DNA from: Woeseia oceani
GTDB taxonomy: Bacteria > Pseudomonadota > Gammaproteobacteria > Steroidobacterales > Woeseiaceae
Direction: 5' to 3'
Length of the DNA: 64,000 nucleotides
Assembly (NCBI RefSeq): GCF_001677435.1
Contig: NZ_CP016268.1
Span: 3,895,001 to 3,959,000 of the forward strand
Positions 1-8,601 of the stretch are shown here, in pieces (position 1 is the first letter of the stretch; each line of letters starts with the position of its first letter). Position numbers and translations under genes: made by a program. Under the pieces are notes generated by a model, which was not told where the DNA came from, made no database searches, and saw only the letters and a list, made by a program, of their open reading frames with translations.

Positions 1-518
1 TGTTTCAGAATCCTGGCATACCGCTGGAAGAGTTGCCCGGTACCGATGCGGTTGAATGGCAAGCGCTCCATCCCCGCTATGCGTTGGTCATACACGTGGC
101 TTCGGCAGCCATTCTCGTGACAATAGCGATCGCCATGGCGGTATTAAGTCTGGCGCTGCACGTTCCCTGGGTACCGGTCGGGATTCTGTACCTCGCCCTC
201 TTCATTGCCGCTGTTTTCTCGATGACCTGGCCGGGCATCGCGGTGAAACGTTGCGGCTACGTACTGCGCGACAAGGACATCCTGTTTCGCAAGGGCGTAA
301 TCTGGCATTCAGTTACGGCGATACCGTTCAACAGGGTTCAACACGTTGAAACCAGCAGCACACCGCTTGAACGACGTTTCGGCCTTGCCACCTTGCAGTT
401 GTTCACAGCGGGCGGCTCGGGTGGTGATTTAAAGATTGGCGGTCTCTGCAAAGACGTCGCCGAAAAGCTGCGGGCTTTTATCCTCAAGAAGGCAGGCAGC
501 GCTATTGAGCACAACTGA
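1..518 (+). CDS. PH-domain membrane protein, YdbS-like (5' edge cut)
   Basis: Small membrane protein of the bacterial PH domain (bPH_2) type. Two hydrophobic segments lie in the first half (about codons 20-45 and 50-70), then a soluble PH-like half with a typical I-P-F-N-R-V-Q stretch. The reading frame is open to the left edge. The first two bases of the window are tg and the next codons read F-Q-N-P-G, so the true start is very probably an ATG whose A lies one base outside the window; a TTG at 33 is the first internal alternative. It overlaps the following YdbT-like gene by 14 bp, as expected for the usual ydbS-ydbT pair. The precise function of the family is unknown. Confidence 0.8.
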   Translation, partial: FQNPGIPLEELPGTDAVEWQALHPRYALVIHVASAAILVTIAIAMAVLSLALHVPWVPVGILYLALFIAAVFSMTWPGIAVKRCGYVLRDKDILFRKGVIWHSVTAIPFNRVQHVETSSTPLERRFGLATLQLFTAGGSGGDLKIGGLCKDVAEKLRAFILKKAGSAIEHN

Positions 519-2019
519 TTCAGGCAGGTGGCGGCGCACATCGCCTTTCGCAATTCTGTTTTTCTTCGGCAGGATTTTTCGCCTCATCGCAAAAAATGCC
601 TGGCAATCACTGGCTCCCTTGGTAGCCCTGCTCGTCGCCTACGAGGGGAACATTGTTAACAAGTTGATCTTCGCCAGCATCGGTTTCAGTGTATTTATTT
701 CCGCCGCGGCATTGCTCAGTTACTGGTTCTTTCGCTTCCGGATCAGCGCCGATTCCGTTCTGATCCGTCACGGTGTTTTCAAGAAGAAACAACTGGACAT
801 CAAGTTCGACCGCCTGCAAGGGATAAACACAGAGCAGGGCCTGATCTACCGCCTCCTCGGGCTGGTCACTGTCAATTTCGACACAGCCGGATCAACTGGC
901 AATGAAGGTAATTTGCCCGCTGTAACGCAGCGCTTTGCCGACTCCTTGCGGGCCCGCCTGGAAGCTCCGTCACCAGCTCACATTACGAATGGCGAAGGCG
1001 AAGATAAGCAAAGCGAAACCAGAACCGACGAACTCGTGAGATTTGACTGGCGAGACATGCTTCGTATTGGCCTGGCCGATCGTCGTGCTTTGATTGTGTT
1101 TGCGGTCATCGGACCGTTCATAGAACGCATCGACGACCATATTGAGCGCTATTTGGCAACGCTTGTTGATATCGCTGCGGTCAACGGGGTTGAACTCGAT
1201 GGCATCAGCGGAATTTCCATTGCTGTAGCGGTTTTCTTCACCGTCGTTTTCTTATTCATTGTGGTATCCATCGCAGCCGCGTTTCTGCGCTACAACAATT
1301 TTCGACTTTTGCTGCAGGGAAAAACGTTACGCTCGCATGCCGGCTTGTTGACCGCGTATGAGCACTCGATGGATCTGGGCAAGATTCAAACGCTGCGCCT
1401 CCAACAGGGCGTTGCGCTGCGGCTGATGAAACGCTTTCAGTTGACTGCACATCAGGCGATCAGCGCGCGCAAGGGGCGACGGAAGGCTTTCGAGGTACCG
1501 GTCATTACCGCGGAAATCGGCGACGCACTGCATAGCCGATTCCTGGCACCGGACGGAGGCCGTTTATCGCTGAATCCAGCCAGTAGCGGATTCGTCGCAA
1601 TATCTCCCTATAGCGTCCGCTCCAAAATACTGTTCGCTGGTTTGCTGCCAGCATTGTTGGCTACCGTCGTATTGATGAAGCCACTTGGCTCTCTGGCGTT
1701 GTTTTTCCTGTTGTGGCTGCCGATCGTTGCCGCCGCGGCTTACCAAAACTGGAAACGCGCCGGCTACGTTCATGACGATGAGGAGATTATTCGGCGCTCC
1801 GGGTTGCTGGGTTACAGAACGGTAAGCCTGCTCTTTCGCAAGGTGCAACGCGTCACGGTAAGCCAGTCCCGGTATCAGCGGCGAAAGCAATTGGCCACTT
1901 TGCAGATGTATTTGGCATCGGGCAGCGTGAAAGTGCCGTATATCAAGCACGAAAAGGCGAAGCAATTACGCGACTACATACTCTACAAAGTAGAAACGAG
2001 CAGAAAGGCCTGGCATTAG
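505..2019 (+). CDS. PH-domain membrane protein, YdbT-like
   Basis: About 504 residues with alternating membrane pairs and soluble bPH_2 (PF03703-type) domains, roughly three PH units separated by hydrophobic hairpins near codons 20-70, 210-290 and 380-430. The last domain ends with the family-like phrase Q-M-Y-L-A-S-G-S. I place the start at the TTG at 505, which overlaps the upstream YdbS-like gene and has an AAGGCAG sequence about 8 bases upstream; the frame is open further upstream, but that part is read inside the previous gene. The pair probably forms one inner-membrane complex. Its role has not been established in the family. Confidence 0.85.
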   Translation: MSTTDSGRWRRTSPFAILFFFGRIFRLIAKNAWQSLAPLVALLVAYEGNIVNKLIFASIGFSVFISAAALLSYWFFRFRISADSVLIRHGVFKKKQLDIKFDRLQGINTEQGLIYRLLGLVTVNFDTAGSTGNEGNLPAVTQRFADSLRARLEAPSPAHITNGEGEDKQSETRTDELVRFDWRDMLRIGLADRRALIVFAVIGPFIERIDDHIERYLATLVDIAAVNGVELDGISGISIAVAVFFTVVFLFIVVSIAAAFLRYNNFRLLLQGKTLRSHAGLLTAYEHSMDLGKIQTLRLQQGVALRLMKRFQLTAHQAISARKGRRKAFEVPVITAEIGDALHSRFLAPDGGRLSLNPASSGFVAISPYSVRSKILFAGLLPALLATVVLMKPLGSLALFFLLWLPIVAAAAYQNWKRAGYVHDDEEIIRRSGLLGYRTVSLLFRKVQRVTVSQSRYQRRKQLATLQMYLASGSVKVPYIKHEKAKQLRDYILYKVETSRKAWH

Positions 2020-2134
2020 CCCTTGGGCGCAACTCTGCTTTGTACCTCGCCTGTATTTACATACGTGCGTGCACTGCTTCGCGCTGGCGATGCGGCCGCA
2101 CCGGATCCCGTTCAAACGACTCTGGGCTGATCAA

Positions 2135-3886
2135 CTAACGGCCGCGTACATCTTTTCGGTTTAGAACAATACCCGGTAACGCCCCTGTCGGTCTGCCTTG
2201 ATCAAAAGTGAATTTGCCATTGACGATCACGTTTTCGATGCCGCGGCTTGCGCCAGTCGGATTCTCAACGGTGGCGGTATCTGCGATCTGCTCGTAGTCA
2301 AAAATCACGATATCGGCTTTCTGCCCCGCCCGGATATAGCCTCTATCGGGAAGGCCGATGATCTGTGCTGGCAATGATGTCGACGCACGAATGGCAAACG
2401 GCAAGCTGATAACACCTTCGTCGCGCGCGAAGTGCCCGATCTTGCGAGGAAACGCACCGAAATAGCGGGGATGCTGACCAGGCCGTGGCGTCAAGGATAT
2501 TCCAGCATCGGTCGACGTCGCCGTGTACTCCTGCTGCATGTAGTTCACCACATCGAATTCATCGCCTGCGAGGGGACGGAAGAGAACGCCAGACGGTGCG
2601 ATGGTGTCCGCCGCAAGCGCGAAGTCGATCAGCTGCTGTACAACCGAGTTCTCGTTGGTTGCAGCAACCGCGGCCAGCGTCTTGCCCACCAATGACGGGT
2701 CTTCTGCGGCCACAATGATGTGCCGACGCGCACCGCCCTGCATCGCCATTGTGTATTCCGTATCGGCAATGATCCTTTGTCTGGTTGCGGGGTCTGCCAG
2801 GTTCTTTTGCAGGTTCGCTTTCGCTGCCGCAGGATCAATATCGAGACGATGTCCGACCAGACTCATCGGATTTGTGCCCGGTGGCGCATAGGCCCAGTCG
2901 GGCAAAACGTCGTTCGGGCCGCCACCAAACGTATTGTAGGGGTACTGGTCGAGAAACACCTGGACTCCTTCGGCCCGGGCGCGATCTATCATATTGATGT
3001 CGACTGCCGAGTGTCCCCAGGTGTCTTCCCCCTTGGCCTTGATGTGCGTGCCGACCACCCGTATGCCGGACTCGCGTCCGATGCGAATAGTCTCCATCAT
3101 GCCGTCGGTGCCGGTTAAAGACTTGCCTTGGGCCATTGCCGGCAAGTCACTTTCATTCATGCTGGGGAGTTGCCATAGCGGAATCGGCGACTGGCTCCGC
3201 TGATGCGAGAAATAAAATCCGTCGTAGGGTGCGACAACTTTTGCCAGCGCTATCAACTCCTCTGTGTTGCTGAACAGCCCCGGCGAGTATTCCGGCCCGG
3301 CTCCGATTCCCCACGCGCCGTCGTTCATACCGGCCTGCACCAGTCGCTCCATCTGAGCCACTTCCTGTGGTGTCGCAACCCGCCGGAAATCGTCCTTCAT
3401 CACGATCGAACGCACCGTGCCATGACCAACCATAGGGACGAAGTTCATCGGAATTCCGGGATCCCGCAATGTGGCAATTTCCTCGGAGATAGGCCAGCCG
3501 CTACGACCGTCGGCACCACCGACGACTGTCGTAATGCCCTGCGCGACCAGGTTGGGCGCACGCCGAAGATTGATGTCATCCGCCTTCAAACCCCGGTCGG
3601 AGTGCGAATGGATGTCGATGAAGCCGGGAACAACGTACTTGCCACGAGCTTCGATGGTGCGCTTTGCGTCGGTACCTCGCAACCGGCCGACAGCCACGAT
3701 CTCATCGCCCCGTATGCCAACATCAGCGCGAACTTTAGGGTTACCACCACCGTCGACTACCCAGCCATCGAGTATCAGGATGTCGAGCGATACTGATTGC
3801 GCCAATGTGGTCGACGACGACGCCAGAATGGCCGTACCGGCAATAGCTCTGGCAATTCTAGCAGTTGTATTGAGAAACCTGCTCAT
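2135..3886 (-). CDS. exported N-acyl-D-amino-acid deacylase-like amidohydrolase
   Basis: 583 residues. Residues 1-30 form a signal peptide ending L-A-Q, so the enzyme is probably periplasmic. The amidohydrolase metal motif H-S-H is at H93/H95, and further candidate ligands are H228 and H281. The overall order matches D-aminoacylase / N-acyl-D-amino-acid deacylases, which remove the acyl group from N-acyl-D-amino acids. The segment that is N-C-G in the classical enzymes reads G-A-D-G-R-S here (residues 124-129), so the bridging cysteine is absent. It lies just downstream of the TonB-dependent receptor on the same strand, separated by a strong hairpin, so the receptor may bring in its substrate. 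Substrate range cannot be read from the sequence. Confidence 0.82.
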   Translation of the reverse strand: MSRFLNTTARIARAIAGTAILASSSTTLAQSVSLDILILDGWVVDGGGNPKVRADVGIRGDEIVAVGRLRGTDAKRTIEARGKYVVPGFIDIHSHSDRGLKADDINLRRAPNLVAQGITTVVGGADGRSGWPISEEIATLRDPGIPMNFVPMVGHGTVRSIVMKDDFRRVATPQEVAQMERLVQAGMNDGAWGIGAGPEYSPGLFSNTEELIALAKVVAPYDGFYFSHQRSQSPIPLWQLPSMNESDLPAMAQGKSLTGTDGMMETIRIGRESGIRVVGTHIKAKGEDTWGHSAVDINMIDRARAEGVQVFLDQYPYNTFGGGPNDVLPDWAYAPPGTNPMSLVGHRLDIDPAAAKANLQKNLADPATRQRIIADTEYTMAMQGGARRHIIVAAEDPSLVGKTLAAVAATNENSVVQQLIDFALAADTIAPSGVLFRPLAGDEFDVVNYMQQEYTATSTDAGISLTPRPGQHPRYFGAFPRKIGHFARDEGVISLPFAIRASTSLPAQIIGLPDRGYIRAGQKADIVIFDYEQIADTATVENPTGASRGIENVIVNGKFTFDQGRPTGALPGIVLNRKDVRGR

Positions 3887-3988
3887 CGGAGCTCTCCTTG
3901 CATACTGGACTGTTCAACCTTACTTCGCGCCAACTAATCAGCATACGAGGCCAATGAAGTTTTGGGGCTCAAGACCGCACTGGAAATT

Positions 3989-4017
3989 GCCGGCTGTGCT
4001 GGAACAGCACAGCCGGC
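3989..4017 (-). terminator. 13-bp perfect hairpin after the TonB receptor gene
   Basis: A stem of 13 perfect base pairs (GCCGGCTGTGCTG and its complement) with a GAA loop begins six bases beyond the stop codon of the TonB receptor gene on the minus strand. The T tract after it is weak (AATTT), so it may act as a partial terminator or protect the 3' end, lowering expression of the following amidohydrolase relative to the receptor. Confidence 0.6.
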
Positions 4018-4022
4018 CGTTC

Positions 4023-6887
4023 TTACCACCTGAACCGAACGCCCAACTTGAACGCACGACCGCGGGTGTCGTAAAGGGCTTCATTGGTGTATGGCTCGAC
4101 CTGACTACTGTCGGATGGACCATTGACAACGATTGGCGGATCCCGGTCGAACAGATTCGTTACCTTGAAGAACAACTGGGTTTCAGTATCCCCGCTCATC
4201 AGCGTGTGTGACATATAGAGGTCTGTATAGAACGCACCATCAATCTGATTGTTGTTTACAGTACGATTCACGGATGTCGACACGGGACAACCCGTCAGAC
4301 ATTCGATATTGGAGTTATTGTAGACACCATCGCTGACACCTCGTCCGGTCAGGCCAACAGTAAACTGATCCGTGTTGTACGTAGCAGATATACGGTACAA
4401 CCAATCGGGCGGACCGCTGCCAGCGTTCTCGCCGGCATCATCGGTCGCCGGGTTGATGCCGTCGTCGGTCTTGTATTCGAGATAATGTGTCGCCAGTGCC
4501 GACAGCGTTACGTCACCAGGCAGCCCTGTCATTGGGAACAAGTAGCTCATCTCCAGATCGATGCCCTCAGCGGTTTCTGTAACGAAGTTGAACGGTCCGT
4601 TACGCAACTCGGTAATAACTGTCGACCCGGTGTTGCCCACGCCAAAGTCAATTGCCTGACAGTAAACGTCGTCACCCTCGAAACAGCGATCAACAATCTG
4701 TTGCGCACCCAACTCACCGATCGCGTCATTGATGTCAATCTGGTAGTAATCCACTGACAAGCCCAGCCCTTCAACAAATGATGGGCGCCAGACCAGCCCA
4801 AGGCCCAGACTGTCGGCTTCTTCAGGCTGCAGGTTCGGGTTACCGGTTACATTCTCAGTAAACTGGACGTTGGTGGGATTGCCGGGGTCCGCCGGGTTAG
4901 GTACCTGCAGTGTATTGGTACGCCGACGGCCCGCCTCAAAGAGTTCCGAAAGGCCGGGCGCTCGAATATCGCGTGACTTGGTGAGGCGCAGACGCACATC
5001 ATCGGTCACTGACCAGTTGAGCCCCACCTTCCACGTTGTCACTGAACCCGATGTACTGTAATCCGTAGCTCGCACGGCAGTGCTGAGTTCGAGATTGGCA
5101 GGCAGCGGTACCAGCGCTTCGACATACCCCTCAAACACATCATACTCACCAAAGGTTGGCAGGTAATTGCCGACCCGCCAACCGGACTGATACTGCTCCT
5201 CAACCGAACCCGAGATTTCTTCAGTTCGGTATTCAAGACCGAAGGCGAGTCCGATCGGGTCCACCCAACCTTTGACGTCAGTCGTGAAGTTGAGTGCCAG
5301 CACTTCCTGATCAAAGCGCTGCAAACGTGTCGGCCAGCCAGTCACGTAATCAACCGCCTCCGGCGTATTCACGCCGATACCCATTCGATTGAATGGAATG
5401 CAGCCGTTGCCAGGATCCGTAAGCGTCGATCGGCAAACGATTTCGCCGGTACCCGGATCGAGCACAGCATCCGTAGCCATGCCGAGGTTCGCCAGATTGG
5501 TCGCGAATACGCTTTCACGTGCTTCGGTAAAGCCTTTCTGATAGTACGTATCCCAACTCCAGTCTCGACCGAGAGCACTGAATGAACCGTTCAGGCCCAC
5601 GACGTATCGGGTCACTTCACGTTCCATGTCATTGAAGCGATTTGGCAGATCACCGTTGCTGGTGCCAAGAGTAAACTCGGTAATGCCAAGATCGGTCATA
5701 CGTTGCTGAACGGTTTCGGGGATAAACGCATTGTCGCCCTGAATCCGGACGTTGCCCTTATCGTAGAAAGAGCCACCCCAGCCGTAGGCATGACTTTTGT
5801 TGTACGAAGCTTCGGCGAAAGCCTCGATGCTGTCAGTGATGTTATAAGTGAGGTGTGCGAATACGCCGTCACGGTCATCCTCCGGAATCAGCGACACCGT
5901 ATTGTTCGACTGACCTAACTGCCAATCTCCACCAATAGTCCATGGATCCCGGGTATTACCGTACGCGAACTGATTAACAGTACTGTTAACGCCGAAGTAG
6001 GTTCCACGCAGTGCGGTATTCGTGATTATCCCACCCGGCGTCATTACGCTTTGCCCGGCATTGCCAACAACCAGTCGCTCCGGCAGCCCATTGCCTGGCA
6101 CATAGTCCGGATTGTTAACGAGGTACCAGCCGTCGTTATTCCAGTCGCGCGGCACACCGTAAATCCCTTCGCGGCGGGTTACTTCGCCGTTCAGAAGCAG
6201 ATGGCCGCGGTCATTGGCGAACGATGCGCCATAACCAATGGTTGCACTCTGCGTTTCATCATCACCGCGTGAAGTCTCGCCTGCGTTGAAATCGACTTTC
6301 AGACCAGTGTAGTCGTGGTCCAGAATGAAATTCACAACGCCTGACACCGCATCCGAACCGTATGTCGCTGACGCACCACCAGTGACGACTTCAACACTTT
6401 TGACCAAAGCCTGTGGAAAGGTGTTGATATCGACTGTCCCGTTAGAGAGCGACCCAACCGACCGTCTCCCATCCAGCAACACCAAAGTACGCGTATTACC
6501 AAGTGCACGCAGATTAACGGAGTTGACGCCAGCAGTACCGCTACTCTGACTGCGGTTCGATGTTGACGGCATGCTGCTTCCGACAACGCCTGGAAGTTCG
6601 TTCACAAAGTCAGCGAGATTGGTCGGCGCTGCTGACTCGATGGTTTCCTGATTGATTACTGTTACCGGTGTTTGCGTTTCATAGCCGCTGCGCGCTACGC
6701 GCGAGCCTGTGACCATGATCTCTTCCATGCTGGCATCTGAATCTGAGCTGTCCGATGTCTCCTGCGCATGGACAGCGCCCATACCCGCAGTCAATACGAG
6801 CCCCAGCCAACTTATTGTATAGCCGCAGCATCTACGACTATTGGACCCTGAACAGGCGGCGCTCTTACGAATTCTCTTGTTAAACAC
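4023..6887 (-). CDS. TonB-dependent outer-membrane receptor
   Basis: 954 residues from a GTG start at 6887. This start has a good GGGAG site and gives a signal peptide (hydrophobic core about residues 24-40, ending V-H-A-Q); the longer upstream frame has no such features. After the signal comes a likely TonB box (M-E-E-I-M-V-T-G-S-R, residues 54-63), then the plug domain and a long beta-barrel ending in an aromatic residue (F-R-W), typical of outer-membrane proteins. It resembles the large receptors that take up peptides or oligosaccharides. A perfect 19-bp palindrome lies upstream. The downstream D-aminoacylase-like gene suggests that N-acylated or D-amino-acid-containing compounds may be the cargo; this is inference. 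Confidence 0.92.
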   Translation of the reverse strand: MFNKRIRKSAACSGSNSRRCCGYTISWLGLVLTAGMGAVHAQETSDSSDSDASMEEIMVTGSRVARSGYETQTPVTVINQETIESAAPTNLADFVNELPGVVGSSMPSTSNRSQSSGTAGVNSVNLRALGNTRTLVLLDGRRSVGSLSNGTVDINTFPQALVKSVEVVTGGASATYGSDAVSGVVNFILDHDYTGLKVDFNAGETSRGDDETQSATIGYGASFANDRGHLLLNGEVTRREGIYGVPRDWNNDGWYLVNNPDYVPGNGLPERLVVGNAGQSVMTPGGIITNTALRGTYFGVNSTVNQFAYGNTRDPWTIGGDWQLGQSNNTVSLIPEDDRDGVFAHLTYNITDSIEAFAEASYNKSHAYGWGGSFYDKGNVRIQGDNAFIPETVQQRMTDLGITEFTLGTSNGDLPNRFNDMEREVTRYVVGLNGSFSALGRDWSWDTYYQKGFTEARESVFATNLANLGMATDAVLDPGTGEIVCRSTLTDPGNGCIPFNRMGIGVNTPEAVDYVTGWPTRLQRFDQEVLALNFTTDVKGWVDPIGLAFGLEYRTEEISGSVEEQYQSGWRVGNYLPTFGEYDVFEGYVEALVPLPANLELSTAVRATDYSTSGSVTTWKVGLNWSVTDDVRLRLTKSRDIRAPGLSELFEAGRRRTNTLQVPNPADPGNPTNVQFTENVTGNPNLQPEEADSLGLGLVWRPSFVEGLGLSVDYYQIDINDAIGELGAQQIVDRCFEGDDVYCQAIDFGVGNTGSTVITELRNGPFNFVTETAEGIDLEMSYLFPMTGLPGDVTLSALATHYLEYKTDDGINPATDDAGENAGSGPPDWLYRISATYNTDQFTVGLTGRGVSDGVYNNSNIECLTGCPVSTSVNRTVNNNQIDGAFYTDLYMSHTLMSGDTETQLFFKVTNLFDRDPPIVVNGPSDSSQVEPYTNEALYDTRGRAFKLGVRFRW

Positions 6888-7469
6888 TCCAGTCTCCCTG
6901 CGTTTTCTACTCCCCCACGATCTGCAACCGACCTTACTTGGCAAGAACGACAACCAACAATGAAAAGGTAGTGGGGGTGCATAACGTGACGTTATGCCGG
7001 TTTGGAGTAACGCAGCCAATATCTCTTGTCTTGATATATGGTTGAGATAACACATCAATTTGCAGCCCGCGTTGTATCTATGCGACAAGTACAACGCAAT
7101 TTCTTTGCACGCAGTCCCACCATCGTCTCATGTCGTTGTTTTTCTACGGTCGGCGGGCACGGTCGCCGCAATAACGACAACTTGCGCGATCAAGTAACAG
7201 CTCGCTGCAAGGCACAAGAACCGCTTCGCTATTCAATAATGGAATAGTTTGCTTGCGGAATAGCATTGGCTTCGGCGTCAGGGAGAGCGATATGCTTGGT
7301 GGCTAACTGCGATTGCGCATGTGCCTATTCGTACGGAGTCCATGCGATAGCTTTTAAGAAGGAGCGGCGTATCTTTAGTCGTGAGAACAAGCGCTGCGTG
7401 AACGGCCTGTTTTATCAACTCTTGCATACTGCGCGAGATGCTTTACGTCTGCGCGCAACGTGCATCGAC
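6888..7469. other. divergent intergenic region, receptor / HupE-like gene
   Basis: About 580 bases between two divergent genes. The part near the receptor holds the 19-bp palindrome described separately. The part next to the HupE-like gene is an open frame in phase with it, but has no signal-peptide or coding character. I see no further gene. Confidence 0.6.
6979..6997. promoter_or_regulatory. perfect 19-bp palindrome, candidate operator
   Basis: GCATAACGT-G-ACGTTATGC is a perfect inverted repeat with 9-bp arms and one central base. It is centred about 100 bp upstream of the TonB receptor start, where a regulator would be expected to bind. The cognate regulator is not known; the palindromic form fits a dimeric helix-turn-helix protein. 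Confidence 0.5.
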
Positions 7470-8585
7470 ATGATCTTCACGCGCCGTACCCGGCAGTACA
7501 GGCTATTGTCCTGTCTTGTCAGCCTGCTACTCCCGAGCCTGGCCTGCGCGCAAGCCGGCAACGCATCCGTTCTGGAGCTGACGGTTGACCAACACCGTAT
7601 CGCTGGCGAACTGTCTGTCGAACTCGACAATCTTAATAGCCCGCTGGAGCTTGATACCGATCTGGATGGCGAGGTTACCTGGGATGAGATACGAAACAGG
7701 CGCCCTGACATCGAGGATCACCTGCGCAATCATGTGTTCATTTTTGCCAACGGCAGCGAAGTCGATCTGCAATTCGACGAGCTGGCCTACGGTTCGTTCA
7801 ACGGCATGCCTTCAATTCTCTCGCACTTTAGTGCAACGGCAGCACAGGATGTGCAGCACATCGGTATCAACAATACGCTAAGGGGCGACAGTTACCGTCT
7901 GCGACTTCGGTTCGCTGGTGCTGCGTCCCTGGACACCGTACTTCCGGCGGGCGGCGGCACTGCGTCTTTCAGCCGAGCCGAAGCAGAACGCAGTGAGCTT
8001 GGCAGATCCATCGTGAACGGAATGCTGCATATCTGGCAAGGCTACGATCACATTCTTTTTCTGCTAGTGCTCCTGATTCCTGCCGTGTTTCACCGAACCG
8101 ACGCCGGCCGTGAGAGTGTGTCGAATTTCGGGCGTTTGCTAAAACAGGTCGTGATCGTCGTTTCCGCATTTACAATCACTCACTCGCTGACGCTGTCACT
8201 TGCAGCAATGAAGCTCGTCAGCTTGCCACCCCGGTTTGTTGAGATTGCAATAGCAGTATCTGTACTGCTTGCAGCTCTGCACAATTTCTTGCCAAGAACG
8301 ACCGGGGTCCGCAATGCATGGCTCGCTAGCGGGTTCGGCTTGTTACATGGATTCGGTTTCGCCAATTTTCTGGGTGAGTCGATCGCTGGAGCGGCCCCGA
8401 TAGTGCGCACATTGGTCGGATTCAATATCGGTGTGGAGCTGGGTCAGTTGGCTATTGTTGCTGTTTTCCTGCCGTTTGCTTTCTGGCTCCGCGACACCCG
8501 TTTTTATCGCTTTGGACTGCTATACGGTGGTTCCGGTGCTGTCTGCATCGTTTCGTTGTTCTGGATCTGGGGTCGTGCGTTTTGA
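7470..8585 (+). CDS. HupE/UreJ-family membrane protein
   Basis: 371 residues from the ATG at 7470, giving a signal peptide with the hydrophobic core S-C-L-V-S-L-L-L-P-S-L and the end A-C-A-Q. The first half is a periplasmic domain (about residues 30-170). The second half is a membrane domain with about six helices, including the histidine-bearing phrases H-I-W-Q-G-Y-D-H-I-L-F-L and L-L-H-G-F-G-F-A, which are typical of the HupE/UreJ_2 group. Classical HupE proteins move nickel, but this exported subgroup with a long N-terminal domain has no settled role. Its stop is 16 bp from the VWA gene, so it is probably co-transcribed with the plus-strand half of the Bat-type locus. Confidence 0.85.
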   Translation: MIFTRRTRQYRLLSCLVSLLLPSLACAQAGNASVLELTVDQHRIAGELSVELDNLNSPLELDTDLDGEVTWDEIRNRRPDIEDHLRNHVFIFANGSEVDLQFDELAYGSFNGMPSILSHFSATAAQDVQHIGINNTLRGDSYRLRLRFAGAASLDTVLPAGGGTASFSRAEAERSELGRSIVNGMLHIWQGYDHILFLLVLLIPAVFHRTDAGRESVSNFGRLLKQVVIVVSAFTITHSLTLSLAAMKLVSLPPRFVEIAIAVSVLLAALHNFLPRTTGVRNAWLASGFGLLHGFGFANFLGESIAGAAPIVRTLVGFNIGVELGQLAIVAVFLPFAFWLRDTRFYRFGLLYGGSGAVCIVSLFWIWGRAF

Positions 8586-8601
8586 GTGAGGTCGTGACCT
8601 G

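Noticed and set aside
3203-3796. 197-codon ORF on the plus strand
   Set aside because: Antisense to the first amidohydrolase gene; no signal or domain.
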